Assembly: GCA_035693615.1 (NCBI GenBank)
Contig: DASSGH010000075.1
Location: 3,891 to 67,890 of the forward strand
Length of the DNA stretch: 64,000 nt
Direction: 5' to 3'
Origin: VAZQ01 sp035693615
Lineage (GTDB): Bacteria > Pseudomonadota > Alphaproteobacteria > Rhizobiales > Xanthobacteraceae
Shown here: piece after piece, positions 8,196 to 19,805 of the stretch
Position numbering within the stretch: position 1 is the stretch's first letter
Layout: every line of letters begins with the position of its first letter
Translations under genes and position numbers: made by a program
Notes under the pieces: model-generated
The model's input: the letters and a program-made list of their open reading frames with translations, nothing else
Database searches by the model: none
Told to the model about the DNA's origin: nothing

Positions 8196-9313
8196 TCGGG
8201 CGGACATTGATCGCGGAGCGAAACGCGGTGACGGCGTGGCGCTCGCACTGGGCTGGAACACCTTAAGTCTCGCCTAAAAACTTTTTCATCGTCTCGATAA
8301 ATCTTCGTTATTACCTGCGCGGCCCCAACCCGGCGGCACAAAATGTACGTCGGCGTTATTGATTAGCGTTCGATGGCTGTTGATATCGTGATCGTTGTTT
8401 ACCGTTGTTTCAAAAGCGTCATACAAAACCAGGATAATCAACGAACAATTCTCGCGCTGATCATCTCGGCCATTGCGGCGGGGGCTACCCTATCTTTTCT
8501 CTCACGGAAATAACTGGTTGCAGAATGGCTTAAAGGGAAAGCGCCAAGGAGGACTTTGATTTCCGTCGGTTTCGGACATAAGCGCCGTCGAGTTTGACAG
8601 CAAAATAACAGCCGCGTGTCAGCTTCGGCGTGCCGCCGCGCCCGCGAGGAATACGCAAGTCAATTCAAAATATTATCGCGGCCGTTCGTGCGTCAGTCTG
8701 CAGCAGCGGACGCGCGAAGCGATCTTCATCGCGTGCAGCGAGCTGAGTGCAGCCGTTGCAGGGGGGCTGCGGCGTGCTATTTTCAAATTGCCGCTGGGCC
8801 ACCGGCGGTTCTTCAGTAAAAGGTCGTGCTTAAGCTCATCGAAGATGAGGACGGGTGAATCATGCCTGCTTGCTCTCAGCTTCGACGGCGGCAATCCCTG
8901 GCCTCTTGAAAAGCGAGCGTGCGTTTGTGGCGGCGAGCGTCTGGATACCGGTGATACGAAAAGCAAATCGAAATAATTCAAACGTCTGAACCGTGCATAG
9001 CCCTCACGAGAAGGGCAAGAAAAAAGGGGGGTAATCATGACGACAGCGAGGGTTCACATGGCTCGCGGTATTCGCCGCCTGCGCTATGGCTGTTTGCTTG
9101 ATCTCATTATCGCTGCTCGCGGGCCGGCGCCACCTCCGCGCTGAGCATTCGTCCCGCTAACGACAACGGGTCCGCCGGAGTTCCCCTTCCGGCCACGCCG
9201 CTACGCCGCAGTACTCCCACTCCTCCGTTCCCTGCGTGGTGCCACTTCGCGTCGAAGTATCGCGTTTCGTCCGCGTTCCCCGTCGGTTTCCGCCGATCAA
9301 GAAGAGATACGCA
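8196..9313. other. long intergenic stretch between rpsT and dnaA
   Basis: This 1.1 kb holds no convincing large gene. It is visibly richer in A and T than its surroundings, especially 8270-8520. I searched by eye on both strands for the DnaA box TTATCCACA and close variants and found none, so I do not call a replication origin here. A strong AAGGAGG at 8546-8552 is followed only by a 13-codon frame. A 47-codon frame at 8373 is listed separately. Confidence 0.5.
8373..8513 (+). CDS. possible small membrane protein, 46 residues
   Basis: An ATG at 8373 opens 46 codons before TAA. The translation begins MAVDIVIVVYRCFKSVIQNQ and has a hydrophobic stretch near 26-43 (ILALIISAIAAGATLSFL) ending in SRK, like a single-pass membrane protein. 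No clear ribosome site precedes the ATG and base composition is lower in GC than the neighbours. Chance occurrence is quite possible. Confidence 0.25.
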   Translation: MAVDIVIVVYRCFKSVIQNQDNQRTILALIISAIAAGATLSFLSRK

Positions 9314-10744
9314 ATGACGAGCATGGATCTGGACCGCTGGACCCGCGTGAAGGATCGTCTTCGCGCCGAGGTCGGCGATGACGTTTACGCAAGCTGGTTC
9401 GCGCGCATGGAACTCGACGGTAGCGAAGGCGATACCGTCAAGCTCTCCGTGCCCACGCGCTTCCTTAAGAGCTGGATCCAGTCGCACTACGCCGAGCGGG
9501 TGCTGGCCTGCTGGCAGGCCGAACAGCCGACCTTTTCTCGCGTCGAGCTAACCGTGCGCTCGGCGGTGATCCGGACCCTGCCACCGAAAATCAAACCGCC
9601 GGAGTGTCTGACGCCGCAACGCGAGATGCGCGAGATCAAACTCAACGGCGGCGACGGGCGGCATACGGTGGGGCCGATCTCGGCAGCTCACGATGCCCTC
9701 GGGGGTTCGCCCCTCGATCCGCGTCTCACCTTCGAGACGTTCGTGATCGGGCGCTCCAACACGCTGGCGCATGCCGCGGCAAAGCAGGTCGCACAGGCCA
9801 GGCGCGGCGACATGGTGATGTTCAATCCGCTCTACATTCACGCGGGGGTTGGACTCGGCAAGACGCATCTGCTGCAATCGCTGGCTTGGGCCGGCAATAC
9901 GAGCGCCGAACGCAAGGTGCTCTATCTCACCGCCGAGAAGTTCATGTACGGCTTCGTGGCGGCGCTGCGGGCGCAGAATGCGCTGGCTTTCAAGGAGGCG
10001 CTGCGGACGATCGACGTACTCGTCATCGACGATTTGCAGTTCCTTCAGGGCCGATCGACCCAAGCCGAGTTCTGTCACACCCTCAACGCACTCATCGACG
10101 CCGGCCGTCAGGTGGTGATCGCCTCCGACCGGCCGCCGTCCGATCTCGAGAGTCTCGATGAGCGCGTGCGCTCGCGGCTGGCCGGCGGCCTGGTGGTGGA
10201 AATGGGGTCGCTCGGCGAGGAACTGCGGCTTGAAATCCTCAAATGCCGGGCGGCGGCGGCCAAGCAGCATCATCCCGGCTTTGATGTTCCGATGCCGGTG
10301 CTCGAGTACATCGCCAAGACGGTGACCCACAACGGCCGCGATCTCGAAGGCGCGCTCAACCGTCTTCTCGCTCACAGCAAGCTCACCGGCCATTCGGTCA
10401 CGTTGGAAATGGCCGAGCGCGAGGTGCGCGACCTGATCCGGCCGCAGGACCCCAAGCGCGTCAAAATCGAGGATATCCAACGGGTGGTCGCGCGCCAGTA
10501 TAACGTGAGCCGCGCCGACCTCCTGTCCTCGCGGCGCACGGCGAACGTCGTGCGTCCACGGCAGGTGGCGATGTACCTCGCCAAGACGCTCACGCTGCGT
10601 TCGCTGCCGGAGATCGGCCGCCGCTTCGGCGGACGCGACCACACCACGGTTTTGCATGCGGTGCGAAAGATCGAAAATCTCGTCAACACCGACTCGGCGC
10701 TGGCGGACGAAATCGATCTCCTGAAACGGCAACTGCAGGAATAA
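9314..10744 (+). CDS. dnaA: chromosomal replication initiator DnaA
   Basis: The 476-residue protein has all DnaA parts: N-terminal domain I (DRWTRVKDRLRAEVGDDVY), a short variable linker to about 130, the AAA+ core with Walker A GVGLGKTH (178-185) and Walker B VLVIDD (235-240), and the DNA-binding domain ending with the DnaA signature GRDHTTVLHA from 440. The protein opens the origin by binding DnaA boxes in its ATP form. The frame extends upstream to 9236 but the ATG at 9314 gives the usual N-terminus. Confidence 0.98.
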   Translation: MTSMDLDRWTRVKDRLRAEVGDDVYASWFARMELDGSEGDTVKLSVPTRFLKSWIQSHYAERVLACWQAEQPTFSRVELTVRSAVIRTLPPKIKPPECLTPQREMREIKLNGGDGRHTVGPISAAHDALGGSPLDPRLTFETFVIGRSNTLAHAAAKQVAQARRGDMVMFNPLYIHAGVGLGKTHLLQSLAWAGNTSAERKVLYLTAEKFMYGFVAALRAQNALAFKEALRTIDVLVIDDLQFLQGRSTQAEFCHTLNALIDAGRQVVIASDRPPSDLESLDERVRSRLAGGLVVEMGSLGEELRLEILKCRAAAAKQHHPGFDVPMPVLEYIAKTVTHNGRDLEGALNRLLAHSKLTGHSVTLEMAEREVRDLIRPQDPKRVKIEDIQRVVARQYNVSRADLLSSRRTANVVRPRQVAMYLAKTLTLRSLPEIGRRFGGRDHTTVLHAVRKIENLVNTDSALADEIDLLKRQLQE

Positions 10745-10959
10745 GCGCCGCCGGCCATTCCCTGCTGCCCAGGACAAAGCCCGGCCGCAGGGCAAGCGCC
10801 CCGGCCCCGTTCCAGGAGCCGTCCACCCGTCCGCCCCTTGCTGCGGCCAAATCCGTTGGGTAAGTGGCGCCGCCGACGCCGCCGCCCTTGCGAAAAACCC
10901 GCACCCGCGCCACCTTCCTTAGCCCTTCGAGAGTTCCACGCGAGTGGGCGGATGGAAAA

Positions 10960-12078
10960 ATGAAAGTCACCGTCGAGCGCGCAGCGCTATTGAAGTCGCT
11001 AGGCCATGTGCATCGCGTGGTCGAGCGGCGGAACACCATTCCCATTCTCGCCAACGTCCTGATCAAGGCGGAAAAATCCAAGCTAACCTTCAAAGCGACC
11101 GATCTCGATGTCGAGGTGACTGAGACGATCGCTGCCGAGGTGGGCCCGGGCGGCGCGACCACGGTCCCCGCGCACATGTTCTACGAGATCGTGCGCAAGC
11201 TTCCGGAAGGCGCGCAGATCGTCCTCGAAGCGTCCGGCGACCGCGCGGTGCTGACGATTCGCGCCGGCCGTTCCCGCTTCACCTTGCAGACGTTGCCAGA
11301 GAGCGATTTTCCTGATCTGGCCGCGGGCGACATGACGCACAAGTTCAAAGTCACGGCCGCCGATCTCAAACGGCTCATCGATAAGACCCAATTTGCCATC
11401 TCCACCGAGGAGACGCGTTACTACCTCAACGGCATCTATCTCCATACCGCCGGCACCGCCAAAGAGGCTACGCTGCGCGGGGTCGCCACCGATGGGCATC
11501 GCCTGGCGCAATTTGAATTGCCGCTGCCCGCCGGCGCGAGCGGAATGCCCGGCATCATCGTTCCGCGCAAGACCGTTGCGGAGGTGCAGCGGCTGATCGA
11601 AGACAACGAGGCGGAAGTCAACATCGAGCTGTCGCAGGGCAAAATTCGCTTCCGGCTCGGCGAAACGGTGCTCACGTCGAAGCTCATCGACGGCACATTT
11701 CCTGACTACGTGCGCGTCATTCCCGTCGGCAACGACAAGGAGCTCACCGTCGACAAGAAAGAATTCGAGCAGGCCGTCGATCGTGTCTCCACGGTGTCGA
11801 GCGAGCGTGGCCGCGCGGTCAAGCTGTCGCTGAGCAACGGCAAGCTGATGCTGTCCGTCACCAACCCGGATTCCGGCAGCGCTACCGAAGAGATTGAAGT
11901 CGAATACGGCGCCGACCCGTTGGATATCGGCTTCAACTCCCGCTATCTGCTTGATATCGCGGCGCAGCTTGAAGGGGAGGCCGCGGTGCTAAAGCTCGCC
12001 GATCCGGGTTCGCCCACGCTCATTCAGGACCGCGACACCAAGGGCGCGCTCTACGTGCTCATGCCGATGCGGGTGTAG
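10960..12078 (+). CDS. dnaN: DNA polymerase III sliding clamp (beta subunit)
   Basis: From ATG 10960 the protein is 372 residues, the standard length in alphaproteobacteria, and begins MKVTVERAALLKSLGHVHRV. Three repeated clamp domains follow; FAISTEETRYYLNGIYLH and the C-terminal LIQDRDTKGALYVLMPMRV are conserved clamp segments. The dimeric ring tethers the replicative polymerase to DNA. The open frame reaching back to 10864 is an upstream extension with no clamp similarity. Confidence 0.98.
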   Translation: MKVTVERAALLKSLGHVHRVVERRNTIPILANVLIKAEKSKLTFKATDLDVEVTETIAAEVGPGGATTVPAHMFYEIVRKLPEGAQIVLEASGDRAVLTIRAGRSRFTLQTLPESDFPDLAAGDMTHKFKVTAADLKRLIDKTQFAISTEETRYYLNGIYLHTAGTAKEATLRGVATDGHRLAQFELPLPAGASGMPGIIVPRKTVAEVQRLIEDNEAEVNIELSQGKIRFRLGETVLTSKLIDGTFPDYVRVIPVGNDKELTVDKKEFEQAVDRVSTVSSERGRAVKLSLSNGKLMLSVTNPDSGSATEEIEVEYGADPLDIGFNSRYLLDIAAQLEGEAAVLKLADPGSPTLIQDRDTKGALYVLMPMRV

Positions 12079-12120
12079 CCGGGTCGCAGCGGTCAATCGG
12101 CAACATCCGGCAGCAGATGC

Positions 12121-12143
12121 CAGGCGCCGCGCCGCGGCGCCTG
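12121..12143 (+). terminator. GC-rich hairpin between dnaN and recF
   Basis: CAGGCGCCGC GCC GCGGCGCCTG is a perfect ten-pair stem with a three-base loop, followed by ATTGCTGTTTT. It sits 42 bases after the dnaN stop and 37 before the recF start, so it may terminate or attenuate transcription so that RecF is made in lower amount than the clamp. Confidence 0.5.
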
Positions 12144-12180
12144 ATTGCTGTTTTCCGATCAGGCATTACTGATTACCGGT

Positions 12181-13323
12181 ATGCCCGCTGCCCGCATCCG
12201 CCGCCTCACCGTCACTAATTTCCGCAGCTATCGCGCCGCGCAGCTCGAACCCGACGCGGGACCGGTGGTGCTGGTCGGCCCCAATGGCTCCGGCAAGACC
12301 AACCTGATCGAAGCGATTTCGTTTCTCACGCCGGGACGCGGCCTGCGGCGAGCAACCCTCGAAGACATTGCTTTTTCCGAAGGTGATGGTTCGTGGGCCG
12401 TATCGGCGGAGGTGGAAGGCGCGCTGGGACTGGCGACCTTGGGCACCGGCATCGAGCTGCCCGCGAACGAGGACGCGGTCGTCACGCGCAAATGCCGTAT
12501 CGATCGCGAGCCCGTCGCATCGGCGGCGGCCTTCGCGGATCATCTGCGCGTCGTTTGGCTGGTGCCGGCCATGGATGGCTTGTTCAATGGGCCGGCGTCC
12601 GAGCGCCGCCGCTTTCTCGACCGGCTCACGCTAGCGCTCGATGCCGAGCATATGACGCGAGTCAACGCGCTCGAACGCGCGTTGCGCTCGCGCAACCGGC
12701 TGCTCGAGGATATCCGCCCCGATCCGCACTGGCTCGATGCCGTCGAGCACGAAACCGCTGAGCTTGCGGTGGCGGTGACGGCATTGCGGGTGGAAGCCGT
12801 CGACCGGCTGCAGTCGATCTTGCGCACGCGCAAGCATCCCGCGGCGGCGTTTCCCGCGGCCGGTATCGCGCTTGATGGCTGGATGGAACGGCTCGTGCCG
12901 CTCGAACCCGCCGTCGCGGTGGAGGATCGCTATCGCGCCATGCTCAGAGATAATCGCGCCCGCGATGCCGCCGCGGGACGCACGCTCGAGGGGCCGCACC
13001 TCACCGACCTCTCCGTCAGCTATGCAGATAAGCAAATCGCCGCGCGCGAGGCTTCGACCGGCGAACAGAAGGCGCTGCTCATCGGCCTCGTTCTCGCGCA
13101 TGCCGGCCTGCTTGCCGAGATGTCCGGGTTCGCGCCGGTGCTGCTGCTGGATGAGGTTGTCGCCCATCTCGACCCCACGCGGCGGGCCGCGCTCTATGCC
13201 GAGCTGGAGAAGCTCGGGGCGCAACCCTGGATGACTGGCGCGGACGCCGCGGCGTTCGCGGAGATCGAAGCCACCGCGGGCGTGTTCGAGGTCGCACCCG
13301 GAGAGGTGAAGCGGCGGGCGTGA
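12181..13323 (+). CDS. recF: DNA replication and repair protein RecF
   Basis: The 380-residue protein starts MPAARIRRLTVTNFRSYRAA, the RecF N-terminus, with Walker A GPNGSGKT at 33-40. Near residue 294 STGEQKALLIGLVLAH is the ABC-type signature and LLLDEVVAHLDPTRR the Walker B/D-loop. RecF loads RecA onto gapped DNA with RecO and RecR. An in-frame ATG at 12145 would add twelve residues without family similarity. The gene is in the conserved dnaA-dnaN-recF order. Confidence 0.96.
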   Translation: MPAARIRRLTVTNFRSYRAAQLEPDAGPVVLVGPNGSGKTNLIEAISFLTPGRGLRRATLEDIAFSEGDGSWAVSAEVEGALGLATLGTGIELPANEDAVVTRKCRIDREPVASAAAFADHLRVVWLVPAMDGLFNGPASERRRFLDRLTLALDAEHMTRVNALERALRSRNRLLEDIRPDPHWLDAVEHETAELAVAVTALRVEAVDRLQSILRTRKHPAAAFPAAGIALDGWMERLVPLEPAVAVEDRYRAMLRDNRARDAAAGRTLEGPHLTDLSVSYADKQIAAREASTGEQKALLIGLVLAHAGLLAEMSGFAPVLLLDEVVAHLDPTRRAALYAELEKLGAQPWMTGADAAAFAEIEATAGVFEVAPGEVKRRA

Positions 13324-13392
13324 TCGTCGCGCCGCAGGTTCTGTGGCATCATCCGCCCCGAAGCGAACGATCGAGCCGCCGAAGGAGCATGC

Positions 13393-14373
13393 ATGCGCGC
13401 TGCCTATTACGAGAAGAACGGCGCGGCCCGCGAGGTGCTGCGCGTCGCCGAGTTGGAGACGCCAGAGCCGGGACCCGGCGAGGTTCGGGTGCGGCTTGCC
13501 GCCTCCGGCGTCAATCCTTCCGATGTCAAGAGCCGCGCCGGCTCGACCCGCAAGATTGCGTTTCCCCGCGTCATCCCCCACAGCGACGGCGCGGGCGAGA
13601 TCGACCGCGTTGGCGAAGGCGTTTCGCCCTCGCGCGTGGGCGAGCGGGTGTGGGTTTGGAACGGCCAGTGGCGTCGCCCGTTCGGTACCGCCGCCCAATC
13701 GATCGTGCTGCCCTCGGAGCAGGCCGTGCCTTTGCCCACCAACATCAGCATGGAGGCCGGAGCATGCCTCGGCATTCCGGCCTACACCGCCTATCAGGCG
13801 GTGGAGCTCGCCGGGTGCGAAGGGGGCTCGAGCGTCCTCGTCGCCGGCGGCGCCGGGGCGGTGGGCCATTACGCCATCCAGTTGGCGAAGAAACGCAGGG
13901 CCACCGTCATCACCACCGTCAGCTCGCCGAGCAAGGGCGAGATCGCCCGGCGCGCCGGCGCCGATCATGTCATCGACTACCGGCGGGAGGACGTCGGCGA
14001 GCGCGTGATGGCCATCACCGCAAAACGCGGCGTGAACGCGGTGATCGAACTCGATCTCGGCGCCAATGCGCGGCTGTTGCCCGCTGTGCTCGCGCCGAAC
14101 GCCGTCGTGGCGATCTACGGCAGCGGCACGCCCGAGGTGTCGATTCCGTTCCAATTTCTGCTTCAGAACAGCATCACGCTGAAATTTTTCCTGGTCTATC
14201 TGATGCCGCCGCAGCTGCGCGCACGCGCAACCGCCGACATCACGCGCATGCTGGAGCGCGGCGAGCTCATCCACAACGTGGCGCAGACCTTCAATCTCGG
14301 CGAGATCGTCGCCGCGCATGAAGCAGTCGAGTCCGGCAAGGCGATGGGCAATATCGTCGTCAGCACCGCTTAG
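13393..14373 (+). CDS. NADPH:quinone oxidoreductase-type medium-chain dehydrogenase
   Basis: The 326-residue protein is a zinc-free medium-chain dehydrogenase/reductase: SGVNPSDVKSRAG in the catalytic domain, nucleotide loop VLVAGGAGAVGHYAIQLAK near 151-169, and GADHVIDYRREDV after it. Members reduce quinones or enones with NADPH. AAGGAG eight bases upstream supports the ATG at 13393. It is inserted between recF and gyrB, which are otherwise often adjacent; function in replication is unlikely. Confidence 0.88.
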   Translation: MRAAYYEKNGAAREVLRVAELETPEPGPGEVRVRLAASGVNPSDVKSRAGSTRKIAFPRVIPHSDGAGEIDRVGEGVSPSRVGERVWVWNGQWRRPFGTAAQSIVLPSEQAVPLPTNISMEAGACLGIPAYTAYQAVELAGCEGGSSVLVAGGAGAVGHYAIQLAKKRRATVITTVSSPSKGEIARRAGADHVIDYRREDVGERVMAITAKRGVNAVIELDLGANARLLPAVLAPNAVVAIYGSGTPEVSIPFQFLLQNSITLKFFLVYLMPPQLRARATADITRMLERGELIHNVAQTFNLGEIVAAHEAVESGKAMGNIVVSTA

Positions 14374-14687
14374 CGCCCGCTCGCGTTTGCGGTTGGTAAC
14401 TGCACGCACGCCGAGGGTTGCGATCTGCGCGTGAACTTGCGTTCCCGCGGCTTTCGTTTGCGGCGACAGGACACTCGAAACCGGCGGCGCCGGAGGCGCA
14501 AAATGGGGGCGCCGGAGAGGGGGGCAAAGCAGCCATTTCCGGGGCTTTTTTTGGGCCGCGCCTTGCCTTGAAATTTCAAAAAAAACAGCTACTTACAGGT
14601 CATCACTTTGGGCTGTACGACACCCCTTTTTCGTGTCAAACCAAACCCGATTTACCCGTCACTTGCGAAACTGATTCGACGTCATCC
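14374..14687. promoter_or_regulatory. gyrB upstream region with possible promoter
   Basis: No gene is supported in these 314 bases, although the gyrB frame happens to stay open. TTGAAA at 14568-14573 and a weak ACTTAC at 14591-14596 are 17 bases apart in an A-rich patch and could be the gyrB promoter, leaving a leader of about 85 bases. The hexamer TTGAAA is itself part of the palindrome TTGAAATTTCAA. Confidence 0.3.
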
Positions 14688-17117
<2,430 letters not shown>

Positions 17118-17132
17118 ATCACGAACCGATCA

Positions 17133-18485
17133 TCAGAGGTGCACGGCCTCTGAACTCTGCTGACCTACGCCCGAACGGTGTTTCGCCCAGCTTGAGGCGC
17201 TGCGCCGCGCCGCGTCGGTCTTCTGCCAATAGGCCTGCCAGCCCTCGGTCGGACCGATGCCGTCGATCGCCGCCGGGCCGGTGATCTTCGCCGCCTGGGC
17301 AACATCGAGCACCATCAGCGGCTTGCCGCCATTTGCGGCCTCATCGATGGCGCGGCGCAGGATGCGCCGATAGGCGCTGATCGCCTTGTCCGACTGCCCG
17401 AGATGTTCCTTGGTGCGATCCTGGATCGGGCCCATCGATTCGCAGGCCCACTGATCGTGCACGTTGATATCGGCGCCCATGCCGGTGAACGTCTCGTGTT
17501 CCTGCTCGTGTGCATTGAACCCGTAATCGTTGCTCTTGTTCTTGCGCGGGATGTAATCCGGCAGCTCGTAGAGCTCGAGCCGCTGGCGTCGCATCTCGTC
17601 CTTGTCGACCGGCGCACCGAAGCTGGTGAAGATGGCGTACCAGTAATGCCTGTGATCATCGATCGGCACGTGCCATTGCGTGATCGTCATCTCGCTCGAC
17701 ATGGGAATGACGAAGCCGTGAGGAAACACCAGGTTGGTGACGCGCACGTGGGAGTTGGCGCCGCTGATGCGGCGCAACGTGATCACCCGCATGCCGTAAT
17801 CGGTCGGCTCGACCTCGATCTGCGGGCGCGGAAACTCGCGCATGATCCGCGTCATCGGCATGTCGGAGTCGATCGATTTGTCGCGAAACAGCTTGCCGTA
17901 GCCTTGCGACGGCTCCTCATCGTGAAAGAAGCGATGCAGGAACGAGGTGTGGGCTGGGTCGATGCCCACTTCCAGGGACTGCAGCCAGTTGCAGTCGATC
18001 ATGCCCTTGAACGCGAAGGTATGGCTGGCGGGAGCGGTGAAACAGTCGAATTGCGCAAACGCGGGCGGTTCGCCCGGCCCCAGATAGGCGAACAGGACGC
18101 CGCTTTTCTCGACCACCGGGTAAGCCTTGTGCCGGATGTTGGCGCACATGCGGCTGCCCTCCGGCTCGGCCGGCGTCTCCAGGCACTGCCCCGTCACGTC
18201 GAACAGCCAGCCGTGGAAGGCACAGCGCAAGCCGCCGTGCTCGAGGCGGCCGAAGGCGAGGTCGGTCCCCCGATGCGGACAGGCGCGCTCGATCAGGCCA
18301 TAGCGGCCATTATCGTCGCGGAAGATGACAAGGTTTTCGCCGAGCAGGCGGACGGGCTTGAGTGGCCGGTTGTCGGGCAATTCATCGACCAGCGCCGCAG
18401 GCTGCCAGTAGCACCGCATCAGCTTGCCCGCAGGCGTGCCCAGACCGGTGCGGGTGAGAAGATCGTTTTGCTCGGCACTCAACAT
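17133..18485 (-). CDS. Rieske non-heme iron oxygenase, alpha subunit
   Basis: The 450-residue protein has a Rieske centre with CPH at 69-71 and CAFH at 88-91, then a catalytic domain with the mononuclear iron motif EVGIDPAHTSFLH (Asp176, His179, His184). Length and N-terminal LTRTGLGTPAGKLMRCYWQP are typical of phthalate 4,5-dioxygenase-like and vanillate/3-chlorobenzoate-type oxygenases, which hydroxylate or demethylate aromatic acids using electrons from a reductase. No reductase lies beside it; the nearest PDR-type reductase is at 51.9 kb. It converges on gyrB with 15 bases between stops. Confidence 0.9.
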   Translation of the reverse strand: MLSAEQNDLLTRTGLGTPAGKLMRCYWQPAALVDELPDNRPLKPVRLLGENLVIFRDDNGRYGLIERACPHRGTDLAFGRLEHGGLRCAFHGWLFDVTGQCLETPAEPEGSRMCANIRHKAYPVVEKSGVLFAYLGPGEPPAFAQFDCFTAPASHTFAFKGMIDCNWLQSLEVGIDPAHTSFLHRFFHDEEPSQGYGKLFRDKSIDSDMPMTRIMREFPRPQIEVEPTDYGMRVITLRRISGANSHVRVTNLVFPHGFVIPMSSEMTITQWHVPIDDHRHYWYAIFTSFGAPVDKDEMRRQRLELYELPDYIPRKNKSNDYGFNAHEQEHETFTGMGADINVHDQWACESMGPIQDRTKEHLGQSDKAISAYRRILRRAIDEAANGGKPLMVLDVAQAAKITGPAAIDGIGPTEGWQAYWQKTDAARRSASSWAKHRSGVGQQSSEAVHL

Positions 18486-18642
18486 GCCCGATCCATTCCT
18501 TCAAGCAGTTCGGAGCAAACCTTACCGGATCGAGCGCGATGAGTGCCAGTCCTTCCGATGCCCGCTCCCTCCGCGCGAGCCGCGGCCGGGAACCTCACTT
18601 GATCTCCCGGCGTTGACCGTTGCATGGCCCAAGGAGCAAATC

Positions 18643-18798
18643 ATGCGCGAGGAAAGCGGGCGTAAAGTCGAGACCGGCGTTGAAGCGCGGGCAGGATTTC
18701 TCGATCGTCCCGTGCTCATCGTCTTGGGGGTGAGCTTGGCGCTCGCCTTGGTCGTTTTCGGCGCGCTGTGGCTCGGCTTTTTCAGCTTCGGCGCTTGA
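18643..18798 (+). CDS. small single-pass membrane protein
   Basis: AAGGAG at 18631-18636 precedes an ATG that opens 51 codons. The protein has a charged N-terminal half (MREESGRKVETGVEARAG) and one long hydrophobic helix near 22-45 (RPVLIVLGVSLALALVVFGA). No family is recognised. It sits between two minus-strand genes and is too short for much evidence, but the ribosome site and clean helix favour a real gene. Confidence 0.55.
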   Translation: MREESGRKVETGVEARAGFLDRPVLIVLGVSLALALVVFGALWLGFFSFGA

Positions 18799-18813
18799 CG
18801 CGCGAATCCCGTC

Positions 18814-19659
18814 TCAATGGCCGGGCAGCACCATCACCTTGGGCGCGGCCGGCAGGCTCGCCTTTGCGATCACCAACGACGGGATCTCGCTTGTTTCCAC
18901 CGTCCAGTTCTGGCGTGCCCGGTCGAGGAAGCGACTGAGGGTGTACGTGCTGAAATAGTGCATCGGGATCATCAGCGGCGCCTTGAGCGCCTGCAGAACT
19001 TCCATCATCCCCTCGAGATCGAGCGTGTAGCTGCCGTCGACCGGAACTAGGACGACGTCCACGCGGCCGATCTCGTCCAGTTGCTGCTGGGTGAGCGTGT
19101 GGTGCAGATGGCCCAGATGGGCGATGCACATGTTCGCCGTCTCGACAATAAAGATGGAATTGCCGTGCCGTTCGGTGCCGCCGCGCCAGTCGCGAATGTT
19201 GGTCGGCACGTTGCGTACGCGCACGTCCTTGACCGTGATGTCGTAGCGCGCGGGCTGATCGGGCGTCGGCCCCCAGCCGCGCAGCACATGCTTGATGCCC
19301 GGATCGGGCAGATCGGTGAAATGCGTCGTGTGCGCATGGTTCATGGTGACGATATCCGGCAGGAGCGGCGGCCGGACGTAGTCGTTGTAGTCGGTTGCAA
19401 TGCGCACGAGCTGCGGGCTCTCGATCAGGAAGGTCGAATGGCCCACATATGTAAGGCGGACCTGATCCGCATTGAGCGCGAGACGAAACGCGGCTGGAAC
19501 GATGCGCGGCGCGTCAACGGCCACCAGACCGGGGCAGTTCTGCGCGGCTTCCGGCTTGGGCGGCGGCGCCGCTACCTGCGCGAGCGACGCGGCATGTGAG
19601 GCGAACAGTCCTGACGCGGCGAGCGCCGCCGTGCGAACGACAACCGCGATGTCGAGCAT
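18814..19659 (-). CDS. exported metallo-beta-lactamase-fold hydrolase with altered metal motif
   Basis: With the ATG at 19659, preceded by GGAAGGA on its strand, the protein is 281 residues and starts with a signal sequence (AVVVRTAALAASGLFASHA). The rest has the UlaG-like arrangement: VRLTYVGHSTFLIES, then NHAHTTHFTD (His108, His110, His113), CIAHLGHLHH and PMHYFS. The normal HxHxDH motif has Thr112 where Asp is expected, so the second metal site may be weakened. The probable location is the periplasm; the substrate is unknown. Confidence 0.75.
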   Translation of the reverse strand: MLDIAVVVRTAALAASGLFASHAASLAQVAAPPPKPEAAQNCPGLVAVDAPRIVPAAFRLALNADQVRLTYVGHSTFLIESPQLVRIATDYNDYVRPPLLPDIVTMNHAHTTHFTDLPDPGIKHVLRGWGPTPDQPARYDITVKDVRVRNVPTNIRDWRGGTERHGNSIFIVETANMCIAHLGHLHHTLTQQQLDEIGRVDVVLVPVDGSYTLDLEGMMEVLQALKAPLMIPMHYFSTYTLSRFLDRARQNWTVETSEIPSLVIAKASLPAAPKVMVLPGH

Positions 19660-19805
19660 CGAGCAATCCTTCCGTGCGAATCGCCGGCCTCCGCCGGCGA
19701 GCGGGCGCGGGGAAATTTGCCACGGATCGGGGGTGCGCCGCACGCCCCGGCGGGCGAAAGGGGTAATGCCGGTCGTTGGCAGCTGCGGTCGTCGGCGCGA
19801 GCGAC

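Noticed and set aside
8546..8598. Strong AAGGAGG followed by TTG as a gene start
   Set aside because: The frame closes after 13 codons; too short to support a gene or leader peptide without further evidence.
8196..9313. Replication origin call
   Set aside because: No DnaA boxes were found and GC skew cannot be computed from this window alone.
12631..14409. 592-codon minus-strand frame over recF and the quinone oxidoreductase
   Set aside because: It crosses two well-supported plus-strand genes and shows shadow composition.
14418..14687. N-terminal extension of GyrB by 90 residues
   Set aside because: The residues have no similarity to GyrB, and ATG 14688 gives the standard length and N-terminus.
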